The notes: a model not told the origin generated them from the sequence alone. 64,000 nucleotides of DNA from Chlorokybus atmophyticus (GCA_009103225.1 RHPI01002090.1:1432916-1496915), one strand, 5' to 3'; positions 11,616-23,639 are shown, counted from the stretch's first letter. Made by a program: numbers and translations.

Positions 11616-13363
11616 ATGCCGGCGGTGGCGGTGATCGCGGTATTGTCGTTGTGCTTGCCTCAACCAGCAGGTTATTCGGGCGTCAGATCGTGTCATAGGG
11701 CGCTGCGTCGGCATGCGACATTGCCGCGAAATGCGCCTGGTCAGTATGGGCAGGGCGTGAACTTGGCGAGTGGTTGCTGGTTGAGGTGTTACGTACAATG
11801 CGGTTTTATCAACTTCCTCGACTGATTGCAACTTGGGCAGCTGGAGTGTAGTAGCTCATTGCATGCAGCATTGCATGATGGCGCTCAGCAAGAATGCAAT
11901 GCTGCTTGACATGCGCCACTTCGCCATTGAACGTGTAGCTTGTACGCATTCGTTGACTTCATGCCAAGTCACATGCTAACACCCCGTTGCTTGAATGCAT
12001 GCAACACTTATGGCTTCAGCTTATGCTGTTCCACCGTGGTCTCACATAAGGCGATGCGGTGCATGTAAGTCACGTAAGCTTGGCTTTTGTCATTGACAGC
12101 AAGCAGAACAACACCGTCTAGGGTTCACTGTCAGCTGGCGGGGGATCAGAGCAAAGCGGGTGCAGACAGCAAAGACTCCTCACAGATATGGCGCATGTTC
12201 GTGCAGAGTGCGAGCGGAGAGTGGGACGGGTACTGCGCAACATTTCGGTCCGATGGCTCACCACAGGTTCAGACAAATACCTTACAACTCATGCTATCCC
12301 TGTTGCAGAGTTAAGTGAGCTGAGACTTGCCGTGTTGTAAACAGGAGTTGCCGGCAAACGTTGTGCCCGACGCGTTCAAAGAGTGGGAGGTGAAGCTTTA
12401 CGACTGGCAGACACAGTGCTCTGTCACCGGCGTGGACAACATGCTGCAGAGCACCATCAAGAGGCTTTTGCCCACTGTCGGCTGTGAAGCGGATGCTTCC
12501 ACAATACACGATGAGAGCGTGTCTGTGCTGCCTCGGGAGTCTGACATGTTGAGCGTGGCGTACAGCACCGACGGACAGTACAGTGTCAGCCCTGCTGTTC
12601 TCGCACCAGAGGGCAAAGGAGATGTAAACTTTGAACATTGCCTTGTCAGTGACAACAGAGAACGTAAGTGATGATCAAGTACTATGTAGACTGTGTCTCT
12701 AACTCCAGCTCAGTGAGGGGTGAATGAGATGGTCATTTATTACTGGATTCATCTTCCGCAGGTGTTCGCATCCTGCAAACTGTTGCACGTGCCGCTCAGT
12801 CCAAAGACTGGAAGTTGAGAAAAGTAACCGTATACCGAGAGCGCTGGGACTCGGAATACTCACGCGGGGCGTCTTTGCTAAGCTGCGGCTCAAAGGTTGC
12901 TTCTAGCTAAGCGCATAAACTGATGATGGTCAGCTGGATAGCAGCTGCTGACATTTTGCACAATCTGCCGTATTGCCAGGCCTCCAAGTTTGCAGAAGGC
13001 AAGCGTCTAGAAAGCAAGGAGCTGGAGGGTCAGTGGAAGGCTGTGGATGGCGTGGCAGTTGTGAAGCCGGCCGCACAGGCAGCTGTCCATGACGCGTTGA
13101 CGCGCTTGCTCCTGCCAGCTGGCATATGGTGCTTGCTAAGCTCGGCAGGGGGTGCGTTGTGCGTGGAAGCTGGTTGGGTGCATGCTGCTGGGAAACGAAC
13201 GGTTTCAGCTCGGCAGTTTTCTGCAGAAGGGGCCCTGCAGGTAAGAACTCTTGAATACCTTGCCTTTGCTCTCAGCACCATCATCCCTGTGTGAACTGTG
13301 GGACTGAACACGGCTTGTCGCGCACAGGGAGTCACGCTGCAGTCTGAGGAGAGGCACTCATAG
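11616..13363 (+). CDS. DUF3598-like protein, probably organelle-targeted
   Basis: Well-supported exons are about 12100-12266, 12345-12663, 12762-12895, 12980-13240 and 13328-13363 (TAG), all joining in frame. A first exon from ATG 11616 (or 11331) supplies a hydrophobic, then Arg-rich leader; its donor near 11740 is uncertain. The block SQIWRMFVQSASGEWDGYCA, followed by KEWEVKLYDWQTQC, resembles the start of DUF3598/calycin-like proteins of cyanobacteria and plastids. A later part reads RKVTVYRERWDSEYSRGASL and ends with a lipocalin-like strand pattern (GIWCLLSSAGGALCVEAGW). The family assignment is from memory of the pattern and is moderate. The function is unknown. Confidence 0.6.
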
Positions 13364-14079
13364 TAACCACTCTTATTACAGATAATCAAGGTAGTATGAA
13401 TACACAAGGCACCGTAGTGATGGCACTTGTTGGAGCCACCATACACCGACGCAGTTCAATAGGAGAGCGTCTGGATGTGATGAGTGACACAACATCAACT
13501 GATATGGTCGCTGCTGTGAGCATGTGTTCAATGAATATCTTCAATGGCGCTCCTGGCAGTTGCGCAAGCTCATGCTCCTCTGTGCAATCTCAAAGCCAGC
13601 AATTGTCGGGAGAAAGCAGCTGGTATCATGCTTTTTTTGTGTAACAGCGGTGCCAAGCAAATGCGCAGACATTGCAGGGCTCACCACCCAACATGGGTAG
13701 CCTATAGTAAGCGCCAAGTGCCGTACGCAGAATAAGGGCACGCATTTACCGTATGCAGCCAGGCAACAGCACACAAAGTGCACAGAGTAAACCAGATATG
13801 GCAGCACACAATGTCGGTTGCTACCACCATGGATGGCAAAACGGAACACGGGGGCCTCGTTCTTGCTGGGTTTGTGCATCAGCGTGCAATCGCAAAAGCA
13901 AGCATGCCCCTCACCCCTCTGTCACCCCCACCCAGTCAGTCAGTAAGTGCTGACCTCAATAGGCCTGCTCGGCACACGAACGCAAGGCCTGTCGTCGCAG
14001 TTGCAGGCTGGCACGGGACTTGGCCATTTGGGCGAACACTTGCTAGGCGCACTGCATTGTGCCGTGGATCAGCGCAACC
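13364..14079. other. Intergenic, nothing recognised
   Basis: No conserved coding block, RNA gene or clear repeat was seen between the DUF3598-like stop and the PRX_like1 start. Confidence 0.5.
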
Positions 14080-15349
14080 ATGGCGGCGGCGGCGGCGGCG
14101 ATGTTGGCGTCCTTGTCGGCGCCATCGTTGCTGGGCCGGCCAGCATCAGCAGCAGCCCGGCGTAGTCCGCTGTCGGTGGCGAGGCGCCCGGCGACGATGC
14201 CTGGCGGGACCTCCTCCCGCCACCGCCCCTTGCAAGTGGTGGCGGTGAAGAAGGAGAGCACCATGCTGCCGCTGGGGACACGCTGCCCCGACTTCGACCT
14301 GGTGGAGCCCCTGACGGGCCGCCGCGTGACGCTGGCAGATCAGGAGGGCGCCGCCGCCCTCCTCGTCGCCATCATGTGCAACCACTGCCCATTCGTTATC
14401 CACCTCAAGCCCGCCATCACGAAGCTCGCCGACGACTACATGCCGGTGACTAGCACTGCATGTGTGCGCGTGCATGCATGCTTCCTTGAAGAGAGCTTAG
14501 CTGAGCTTGCTGTGTTTGTTTAAGCTGTGAAGCGCTTACCGGTGGCTGGAGGACTCTTCACACAAATAGCTGCTGTTCGGTAGATAAAGTCCAGTACATG
14601 TGCATGTGCTTGTCTAATCAACTGAGCGTTGTACCCTGACCAGAGGTGTACCGATAGTTTGTTCGGAGTAACTACAGACAGTTGCATGCTGCTACACCTG
14701 TGCCCACGCTGTAGTAGTAGTGGCATGCTTGTCCGTCTCAAACTATGGTTTGCATACCCTGTTGTGCATGTTTTTCTCCACTTCACCAACTGTAGCCAAT
14801 GCCGTGATGTCACTCTCTATGCAGAAAGGCCTGGCGGTGGTGGGCATCTCCTCCAACTCGTTTGAGACACATCCCCAGGTATGCTTGCATTGCATGGCGT
14901 GTGGGTACTCATGCTTGTTGCTTTTCTCAGTTGGTATTGCGTCTGTCATAGGATGGACCGGAGGCTATGGCAAAGGATGCAGAAGAGCAGGGCTACGCAT
15001 TCCCGTACCTTTACGACGAGGTACATTACTCAACCCCGTTGCCTCGCAGCATTGACTAGCTTGTGCTGTGCTTCTTTTCTCTCTTTACAGGGGTAATAGC
15101 TTCCTCCTCGCCGTGTAGACACAGGAAGTAGCCAAAGCCTTTCGCGCAGCTTGCACGCCAGAGTTTTACCTCTTCAAGAAGGTTTGTAGTCTTTCTCTGC
15201 AGCAAGTGCTTTGCACAAACTTCACTCAGCATAAACTACCTCATTGCCTTTGCTTGCAGGACGGGCGACGGCCGTTTGAGCTGGCGTACCGCGGGCAGTT
15301 TGATGACTCGCGACCCGGCAATAACGTCCCTGTCACGGGCAAGTGAGTG

Positions 15350-15388
<39 letters not shown>

Positions 15389-15651
15389 GAAACACAGTTG
15401 TGCTGCCACGCTTGATGTACCGTCACATATACATGTTGGTTCACTGAAGGGACCTGAGGGAGGCCATTGAGCGCGTATTGTCCGGTCGCCCAGTGGACTT
15501 CCCCCAAAAGCCCAGGTAAGACAGTGCTGTGATGCGCATGTGCTGTGGAGCGGTAAACTTGTGGACTTGAGCACTTGCTGATCTGCTGCTGCTGCGCAGC
15601 ATCGGTTGCAATGTAAAATGGCAGCCAGGCAAGGAACCAGAATATTTTTGA
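14080..15651 (+). CDS. PRX_like1 (AhpC/TSA thioredoxin-fold) protein with leader peptide
   Basis: Seven exons join in frame: 14080-14445, 14825-14878, 14952-15020, 15119-15181, 15260-15342, 15450-15515 and 15600-15651. About 60 residues of Ala/Ser/Arg-rich leader suggest plastid or mitochondrial import. The core starts LPLGTRCPDFDLVEPLTGRR and carries the CxxC active site in IMCNHCPFVIHLKP. Family blocks VVGISSNSFETHP, AFPYLYDE, FRAACTPEFYLFKKDGRRPF and the C-terminal SIGCNVKWQPGKEPEYF are all intact. The last exon encodes only 17 residues but matches the family end exactly. It is probably a thiol-dependent redox enzyme, substrate unknown. Intron 5 contains a trinucleotide repeat. Confidence 0.9.
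15345..15388 (+). repeat. (ACT)n microsatellite in an intron
   Basis: About 14 uninterrupted ACT units lie two bases after the donor of intron 5 of the PRX_like1 gene, between exons 15260-15342 and 15450-15515. Confidence 0.9.
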
Positions 15652-16194
15652 AAAGATTCACAGTTTGCACAGTTAGGGCACCGGACAGCTGGATGCAGTG
15701 GGATTGCAGCTGTGCAGATGTCATGACACCCATTTATGCTTATCATAGCGGTAACTGCCCACTTGGGGCCTGATGCAACACTGGATGAAGTCGCACAAAC
15801 CATGTGCTGAACGTCATGCCCCATATGCTTTATGCAAGTTTGGAGTGTGCTGCCTGGGTAAGCTTTACCTGATGGATACTTCATGTGTCGGGACGCCGCG
15901 CGTGTGCGTAGTGGATGCATTCGTGACACACCCGTACTAGAAACATCTTGCAGTTGTGAGCAGACACAACTGAACACAGCAAACCAGCACAAAATGTGCA
16001 TGTGAAAAAAAAAGAATGCGGAGGATGGATGTGTGCAGCATGGACGTGTGCAGCGACTTCCCGCACCGCCCGGGGAGCCAAGGAGCATTGGTCAGCCGCT
16101 TATTCTGTCTTTTGTTACTAACACAGCAATTGTGTGTTCGGTCTATGTATTGCATTCCATGCCTATCACACACCCACACAACACCATGCACGCA

Positions 16195-16725
16195 CTACAC
16201 AGCCGCAGCTGCCAGCAAGGCGTCCTCCTCGGTAGTTGGTGATGCTGTCTGCACGGGTCCCCAACCTGGTACCCCCGCCACGACCACCGCCTCGCGCTCC
16301 AGCATCATGGCCTTGCACATGTTGCAGCGCGCACGCCACACGGAACGCACCATGTCCTTGCAACTGAGCTCTTGCAACTTGAACTTGAACATCACACAAC
16401 GCGGACACGTTGAATGATGACGGAACATTATGCCATTAAGGATTTCTTTGCGCCATGCACAGCTGCCTCCAACCCGTGCGGTTTTAATTCTGGCACTCGC
16501 GATACTACCTCTTGCATTGCTTGTACAGAGAAAGAACGAGACCAAGTCGCATATGTTGCTTTCAAGACGCTGACATAACAAAAAGGGGTGCATGAATACT
16601 GTGGCCAACGAGACCAAGTCGCATTTGTTGCTTTCAAGACGCTGACATAACAAAAAGGGCTGCATGAATACTGTGGCCAAATGCTTACAGGGCTGATGAC
16701 ATCGATCTAAGTTGAAACTTGTCAT
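16195..16725 (-). CDS. Unrecognised protein with internal 24-aa repeat and GWGPVQT C-terminus
   Basis: Open minus-strand frame from an ATG at 16725 to a TAG near 16199. The N-terminal part contains two tandem copies of a 24-residue unit (LATVFM-x-PFLLCQRLESN) encoded by a 72-bp DNA duplication. The middle is basic and has two cysteine pairs, CPRC and CNMC, that could bind a metal. The end, MMLEREAVVVAGVPGWGPVQ and what follows, is shared with the fragment at 6740-6890. No family is recognised. The real gene may have introns or may be a relic. Confidence 0.4.
   Translation of the reverse strand: MTSFNLDRCHQPCKHLATVFMQPFLLCQRLESNKCDLVSLATVFMHPFLLCQRLESNICDLVSFFLCTSNARGSIASARIKTARVGGSCAWRKEILNGIMFRHHSTCPRCVMFKFKLQELSCKDMVRSVWRARCNMCKAMMLEREAVVVAGVPGWGPVQTASPTTEEDALLAAAAV
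16535..16678. repeat. Two tandem 72-bp units
   Basis: Units 16535-16606 and 16607-16678 differ at only a few bases (for example CATATG/CATTTG and GGGGTG/GGGCTG). 72 is a multiple of three, so the reading frame of the minus-strand ORF is kept. Confidence 0.85.
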
Positions 16726-16993
16726 CAATTAATAGTCTGACCCTTGGCTGCAGTAAGTAAGCCAAAGAAAGAGAAGAGAGTTCAAGAAGCATTTATCACC
16801 AAACATTTATCATCAATCACCCATACGCGCAGCTAACTATAACAAGCGTGCATATCAACGGTCTATCAAGTGCATATCTTATACTGCTGAGGCCAATTCC
16901 GACATACTCGGTAGCTGACTCTGGGCTCCGAAGTGGTAGAGTTGCATAGCAGGCTAGGTGCACCCATAGCGATGACCATTGCGTGCTGGAGAT

Positions 16994-19900
16994 CTACAGG
17001 TGACCACCACAAGAAATTAGAACGATTGGGAGACAAGGCAAGACAAGACAAGACACAGTACTCCAGTACCCCCGAAGAATCTCCTGACAGTTGGTAAGAT
17101 TCCTTTCGGGCTCCCATGTATTGTGCTCAACACCATACCCTTTCCATTTCACCAAGTAAGACGGCGCGCGTCCGCGTCGAGGCTTACGATGACTCAGGAT
17201 TGCTTCCACCTCATACTCGAAAGTATCGTCGCCATCCACTGCAACGAGGGGTGGCGGAGGTTGAACCCGACCGTTAGAATGGTACGGTTTCAGTACACTC
17301 ACATGAAACACATTGTGAATGCGTATTGATGTTGGCAAGTCCAAGCGATACGCGTGAGTGCCGACCCGATCAATCACCTTAAACGGGCCTATTCAGCGAG
17401 GGAAAAACTTGCGGGTACCCACTCCATTGATGGATATGTTTTTGGTGCTGAGAAGCACCGAACAGCCCACATCGTAGTTGGCCTCTCTACGATGCGCATC
17501 AGCATGGGCTTTTTGTCTGTTTTGCGCTGCGCGCAAACAGTCCTTTGCCAACGCTAACCTATCCTGCATGGCCGAAGCCATCTCGCGCGCTGCAGGTACA
17601 CAAGTTATGTCGGTAGCGGGCAATTTAATGTTTGCAGGACTCAGTGGATGCACTCCATAATTCAAGAAAAACGGAGTTTCCTGCACACTCTCTTGCCATG
17701 CATTGTTAATCGCGAACTCAGCCATTGGGAGATAAACATCCCAATCAGATTGGTTCGGACTCACATAATGCCGGATGGTTTCCTCAATCACTTGATTGGC
17801 GCGCTCTGTCTGACCATCCGTCTGTGGATGGTAAGCTGTGCTCATGTTCTGTTGAATATGTAAGAAGCTGCATAGCGACTTTCATAATTGAGCTACAAAT
17901 CGTGGATCGCGATCAGACACGAAGTTACGAGGCAAGCCATGTAACTTTAACACAGAGGCGACAAAAACCATCGCTAATTTACGGGAGCCTATTTTCGTGC
18001 GGCAAGGGACAATGTGAGCCATTGTTGTTAAATGATCCACAAAAACTGCAACCGCAGTGTGCCTTAATACTGTCTTCGGGAGCCCAGTAATTAGGTCCAT
18101 ACTCACACTTTCCCACTTGCCATCAGGAACAGGCAATAGTCGCAGCAACCCAGCGGGTTTCAGACGTAACGGCTTGTCACGCTGACATTTGTCACACGTG
18201 TCAACATAATGCTTCACGTCAACAGGCAACGATGGCCACCAGTACAACTGTTGCGCTGCCTTAGTAGGCTTGCGACCGCCAAAGTGCCCAGCATACGGTG
18301 AATCGTGTACTTCAGATGTGCATTTTATGCGCAACCCAGCATGGTCAGGTATCACCAAGCTGGCGCCCATATAATACAAGTTGTCTTTTTTGTCAAGTTG
18401 TTGTACATTCTGTTGCATAGAGAACCATGGGTCTAATGTATACCCCTGTAAAACAGCTTGCACAAACTCATCATCAGGAGGCAATGAACCCTGCGTTGCA
18501 AGCAACTGCGCACGCATAACTGCCAACAATGACGGACAGCGACTCAGTGGATCTGCCACGTTGGTCCTGCCCGGCTGGTATACCCATTCAAAGGTAAATC
18601 GCGACAAGAACTCATTCCAGCGAGCCTGCCTACGCGACAAGTTCAGCTGTGTTGAGAAGTACACCAACGGGTTGTGATCAGTCACCACTGTGAACTGAAC
18701 TCCCTCCAAGTAACATTGTTTCAAGAGCATGCACTATACCAAGCAATTCGTGCTCAGTGGTAGTGTAGTTCACCTCTGCTGGAATGAATTTCCTACTCTC
18801 ATAAGCACATGGTCGGCCGTCCTGTAGCAATACTGCACCACACCCAAGGGTGGAGGCATCGCTAATCACAGTGAAGTGTTTATCCCAATTTGGCAATGCC
18901 AATACTGGTGCCGAAGTCAAAGCCAGCTTCACTTGTTGCATCGCAGCTTCTTGTGCTGCTGTCCAAGAGAATGGGGCATCCTTTCGCAACAGTTTTGTCA
19001 AAGGCACCACAACTGTAGAGTACCCCATCATAAACTTGCGAAAGTAGTTTGCCAACCCCAAGAATGATCGCAATTGATGGATATTCTTAGGTTGAGGCCA
19101 ATCTTTTACCACTTGCGCTTTGCGAGGGTCAGGTTTGACACCCGCACCACTCACAATATGCCCTAAGAATGGCAACACTGTTTTGCAAAAGTCACACTTT
19201 GACAAGTTGGCAAACAAGCGATGTGTACGCAGCAAGGCGAACACCGCTTCCAAGTGCTGCTTATGCCCTACCTTGGTTTCACTAAAGACAATGATGTCAT
19301 CCAAGTAAACCATAACATACTTGCCAAGTATGCCACCAAAAATCTTATTCATTTCCTTCTGAAACACTGCGGGCGCATTTGTCAATCCAATAGGTAGCAC
19401 TTTGTATTGATAATGGCCCGAAGGTGTTCTGAATGCTGTCTTGTAAACATCACAAGGATGAATCCGAATTTGATGATACCCACTTGTCAAGTCCAACGTA
19501 CTAAAGTACGCATTTCCCGACAATTTATCAAACACATCATCAATCCGGGGCAACGGGTATCGATTCTTTACCGTAATCTTGTTCAAAGCACGGTAATCCA
19601 CACACATACGCAGCTTTCCATTCTTTTTCATCACAAACAAGATAGGCGCGCCAAAGGTTGAAGAACTCGGTTCAATCAATCCCTCTTCCAATAACTCTTT
19701 GATTTGAGTTTCCATTTCCCCCCTCTCTCGGGGGCTCAGCCTATATATAGGCCGAAACGGAGGCTCACTGTCAGGAATGAGTGGTATTGTGTGTCCGTTA
19801 CCTCGATCAAAAGGTAAGCCTGGCAACTCATCTGAGAACACATCTTGATATTTCTCAATGATGTCTGCAACACCTTCTGTATTTTCCGGCACAAAGGCGT

Positions 19901-20516
19901 CCGACGAAGTCAAGTATACCAGAAAAGCCGGTGTGTTTTTGCGCAACGCACGTTTCACTTGCAGTGCAGTGAGTAGCGCTGGGTCGGGCTGCTTGTGGTC
20001 CAAGCTATGTGACCCTTTCACAAACAATGTTACACGCTTACGACCTTTCTTTACTGTGCACAAGCGTGCGCCAGTATCCAATGTTATTCTGACATTCTCC
20101 TGCCATTCCTGTCCTAATACCACATCAACACCTAATATGTCGATGGATACCACTATGAAAGTAAGAGTGGCATGATAATTACCAATCTTTATTTTCATTT
20201 TTATTTCCCCTTTCACTGGCAATGCACCCTCCGCACCGGCAGCTGAAAATGCAGAGGGTTTACACGCTATCTTGTTGCGCACAACCCATTGTTCCTTAAC
20301 GAAATTGTGTGTTGCACCAGTGTCAATCAAGAACGAAATGTTTACCCCTTGCATTGTGCCACTAAACGTCCACAACAGAGGTACTACCCGTCGTTGAAAT
20401 GGTACCGAGAGTCCGTGATTAATGCGAGGGTTGAGTAAAATTGCTGACAATTGCACTGTCCCTGTTTCACGCTTGCTAAATTGCTTCAACACAGTTCCCC
20501 CTCGAGTGTGTTGCAA
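16994..20516 (-). pseudogene. Chromovirus pol remnant (protease-RT-RNase H-integrase-chromodomain)
   Basis: The protease motif FLIDTGATHNF is near 20310. Reverse transcriptase carries CVDYRALNKITVKNRYPLPR and the catalytic YLDDIIVFS near 19300. RNase H shows VISDASTLGCGAVL and, after a frameshift, VVTDHNPLVYF. Integrase has the HHCC zinc module (YVDTCDKCQ near 18190) and STAYHPQTDGQTERA near 17830. The chromodomain (FEYEVEAIL through YLVKWKGYGVEHNTWEPE) lies near 17130-17230. The breaks are one frameshift and two in-frame stops, so no intact polyprotein can be made. Confidence 0.92.
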
Positions 20517-20779
20517 CCATGATATTTAGGCACCATCACTACCACACTTAAGGTTCTGTGCTTAGTTTGCAACTTGGTCAAAGTGTGCAACACATCGGTA
20601 AGCATCTTAAATTCCACATGTACCAACACACAAGCATTCTCTTCCACCTTTTCACCATCAAAGGTGGCAACCAATTATGTGCTTGCCATGCATGCGTCAT
20701 GACATGCACTTGGGACAGCTCATCAAACCAGTTTGCCACTAGTATAAGCAATAGGTTATCAACCACTTCTACATCAGTT

Positions 20780-22237
20780 ACGACGTAATCCTATTCAACC
20801 TTCTTAACCTTGCCCTTCCCTTTAGTTGGGCAGTTCTTTGCGACGTGGCCAGGCTAATGACAGACGTAACAGGTTTGAGCAGCAGCAGGCATGGCACCAC
20901 CAGCAGGTGCGCCACTGGTAGAAGCACCAAATGTCTTCGCCTCCTTTGCCAGGTGTGCACTCGAATGAGAGAAACGCTTTCCTCCCATCCCCGGCGGCTT
21001 GGCCGAAACTGCCACATGTGACTTGTCCTGCACCGTCGTGTCATCATTGTACAGATACATGCTCAGCTTCTGCAGCTTGGCCAAGTCCTCTGAAATCAAA
21101 AGAAGTCCCGTTGCCGTGTTGTACTGCAGCTGATCATGCACACGCGCATCCAAGCCGCGCTTGTACAACTCAAACTGCTCGGCCTTGTCCATGGGCATGA
21201 GGCCGCTGTTTGCACGACCCACCAATGCTTGGGACTCCTGCAGATAGGTTGAGGCCGCCCGACCATTCTAACGCAACTTGCTGAGCTTGTTGCGAGCCTG
21301 AGTAGCCGGGTCAATGCCATCATAGCGTTCCATCACGAACAGAAAATGCCTCCACTGTCTTGGCAGCAACATCTTCTGTCTGCCTCGCCCATTCGGCGAG
21401 AGCATCAGATGGCATGAGCAACTCAGCAATAGCAATGTGCTCATTAACCGGACGCTTGAGTACCGTCAAGTAGTGCTCGACAGTGACCACCCAGTCGTGA
21501 ATGCTGACGCTGCCGTTAGGCTTGAACTTCTCAGGCTTGTTCAGAGCTGTCACCGGCAGACCTGCTGATGCCCCAGCTGCCGAAGTAGCACTTGCCACTT
21601 GTTGGTGCAGCGCCACCAACTCAACCTGCATGGCATCGAGGCGTGCCGTCAACTGCACTCGGCCAGTCAACTTGTCTTCCAAGTTAGGTCCCAAGTACCG
21701 AAACACATCCTTGCAACGCTGTGAGGTTTCCACTCCCAAGTCGGCCAAAGCCTCAAACGCCATTCGCTTGCCTTGGTAAGGGAGAGGCTTATCATATACG
21801 GCCATGATAGCAGTCACCTTTGGATCACCTCGCACGAGTGGCGAGATGTTGTTCGTCAGCTCATGTTTGAGCATGTGGATCACCATCTCCTTGCTTGCAC
21901 GAGGGAGTGTGGCCAAGTCTGTCTCATAGCCATCACGAACCGTCTGCGCCCATGCATCCCACGTTTCTTGACGAAGCTGAGGGTGGGCAGCAAGTAGAGC
22001 TTTACGCTCTGAGGCATACTTCTCAATGGCCCCGCCAATGACACTCTGTGTGTCTACTGCAGCTGGTCCACTTTGAGCAGACTGGTCGGGAGAAGCTTTA
22101 CTGCCTTGCTTAACTCCTTCCTTTTCACTGTCAGTAAGATTATAGCTTTCACTCGTGTCAGAGTAGTTCACTTCCTCTTCACTCGATGGCTCATATGATG
22201 TGGACTTCTCCACATCATCCCCTCCTTGATCAGACAT
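20780..22237 (-). pseudogene. Chromovirus gag remnant
   Basis: From an ATG at 22237 the N-terminus is acidic and Ser-rich. The capsid-like core includes DWVVTVEHYLTVLKRP. The frame shifts near 21330 and resumes with the capsid pattern RYDGIDPATQARNKLSKLR, which hits a stop near 21268. A CCHC-type zinc knuckle begins CYVCH near 20865, but a TAG interrupts it before PGHVAKNC. A Lys-rich tail follows. Confidence 0.8.
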
Positions 22238-22962
22238 CTGCCCAAGAATACAAGCCGTCAATAGTAGAAGTGTGCAAGTGCACAAAGTACACAAGTTGTG
22301 CACTGCAAAAGTGTCATAATCTATAAATTTTGTCTTGTCAAGTTTCAAGTGCTTAACGTGGCGTATTCAGCTCAAACAAGAGCTCTCCACACACCCCTTA
22401 ACTAGACACTCTCCTTGAAACAAACCGCACGCAAATCCACACGGCGGTTCACAAGTTACATTTTGTCAAAGTTTTCACTTTGTACAACTCAGTTCAACCC
22501 ACAATTGTAATTGACACACAGGGTGTGTCAAAATCTCGTTGAATCAACCCTATAGGCTGATATCAACGAGTTGTGAATTGTGAGTTTGATATCGGCCGCA
22601 CAGAGTGACTCTGGCGGCCTCACCGCACTGACTGGCGGTAACGGCAGCCGATGTTGCCACCGGACTGCCTCACAAGGGTTGGTTTTATGAATTTCACACC
22701 CTTCACACCACCACGAATCCACATGGTGGTAATCACACAAGCACAAGCACAGTAATGTTATCACATCATAATGTGATGACAAGTGATGTGCTGGGCATGC
22801 AATGCTTGGGGGGGCTGCCTGAGTGGCCGCCTCCCCTTCACGCAAGCTAACAAGCCTGGCTAGGCAAGGCAAGGCAAGGCAAGCAAACTAGGCTCAGCTA
22901 GGCTAAGCACCAGCAACTATACCTACTATAACAAAAACAACAACAACAACTAGCTAACAACC

Positions 22963-22988
22963 GCCACTACCCACCCTACTGGGTAGTG
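22963..22988. repeat. 10-bp inverted repeat in retrotransposon leader
   Basis: CCACTACCCA and its reverse complement TGGGTAGTGG are separated by 6 nt, within the leader between the primer-binding site and gag. Confidence 0.7.
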
Positions 22989-23085
22989 GCTGCTAGTTGC
23001 CGCCGCCGCTGCAGTCGCTGCCGCCTGCCGCCACTGGTCAGTGCTGCCGCCTGCCGCCGCCCCTCCCACAAGCCCCTCGCCGCCC

Positions 23086-23099
23086 GCGCTCCGATACCA
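23086..23099 (-). promoter_or_regulatory. Retrotransposon primer-binding site (initiator tRNA-Met type)
   Basis: On the minus strand the sequence directly after the LTR reads TGGTATCGGAGC. It differs at one position from the usual plant initiator tRNA-Met primer site. This fixes the LTR edge and the element's direction. Confidence 0.8.
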
Positions 23100-23100
23100 A

Positions 23101-23437
23101 TGTAAGGAGAGGGGGTGCTCCCTCCTCTCTTGAATCCCCTACCCCAACACCACCACTCGCCACGTCGCCCACGCCGCCGCCGCCAGGGGTAACTGCCGAA
23201 GCAGAAGATGCCCTAGCTATGGCGGTCGCTGCGTTAACAGCGCCGCTAAACGGCTGATATCGACATGAGACTCGTGTCTGATGTCGATATCAGTGTTCAG
23301 ATAAGTAACACTACATTAAGACCTTAATATAAGTTAACGGCCTTAATATGGCTTAATAGGCTGTATAATCCCGTTGGGACCCTTATTTAATCCTAAATAA
23401 AGGCGGGGAACCTCTATGGAGGTAGCACACCGTTACA
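23101..23437 (-). repeat. 5' LTR of the chromovirus (337 bp)
   Basis: Bounded by TGTAA at 23101 and TTACA at 23433-23437, the short inverted termini expected of an LTR. The primer-binding site abuts its inner edge. In element orientation it holds an AT-rich TATA-like stretch (TTATTTAGGATTAAATAAGG) near the promoter position, and a 40-bp near-palindrome at 23254-23293. The outer edge is inferred from the terminal pentamer only. Confidence 0.75.
23254..23293. repeat. 40-bp near-perfect hairpin inside the LTR
   Basis: Left arm CTGATATCGACAT plus AGAC pairs with GTCT plus ATGTCGATATCAG, with one G-G mismatch and a TCGT loop. Confidence 0.85.
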
Positions 23438-23639
23438 CCGCGCCTGCGGAACACCGCTAGCAATCGTAGAGCGCGACCCCAATGAGAATCATGCAGGCTT
23501 TCTCAATGCGCACACAGCACTGCTCATTACGACTTGGCAAGCACCCAGCTTGTCCAATTTTTGTTTTTTATTTTTGAGGCGAAATGGCGGGGGCTGCGAC
23601 GGCTGCCGATTCCTCCTGCCTCTCAAGTCGGCGCAATCA

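Larger units (their letters stand above)
16994..23437 (-). mobile_element. Decayed Ty3/gypsy chromovirus (chromodomain LTR retrotransposon), 5' LTR only
   Basis: Read on the minus strand the order is LTR (23437-23101), primer-binding site, leader, gag, protease, reverse transcriptase, RNase H, integrase, chromodomain. This order and the chromodomain place it in the chromoviruses. The element is dead: gag has a frameshift near 21330 and a stop near 21268; the zinc knuckle near 20860 contains an in-frame stop; RNase H has a frameshift near 18725; integrase has in-frame stops at 17882 and 17393. No LTR matching 23101-23437 is seen below 16994, so the 3' end is missing. Confidence 0.92.

Noticed and set aside
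16700-16993. Possible 3' LTR of the chromovirus
   Set aside because: The sequence does not match 23101-23437 and lacks the TGTAA/TTACA ends.
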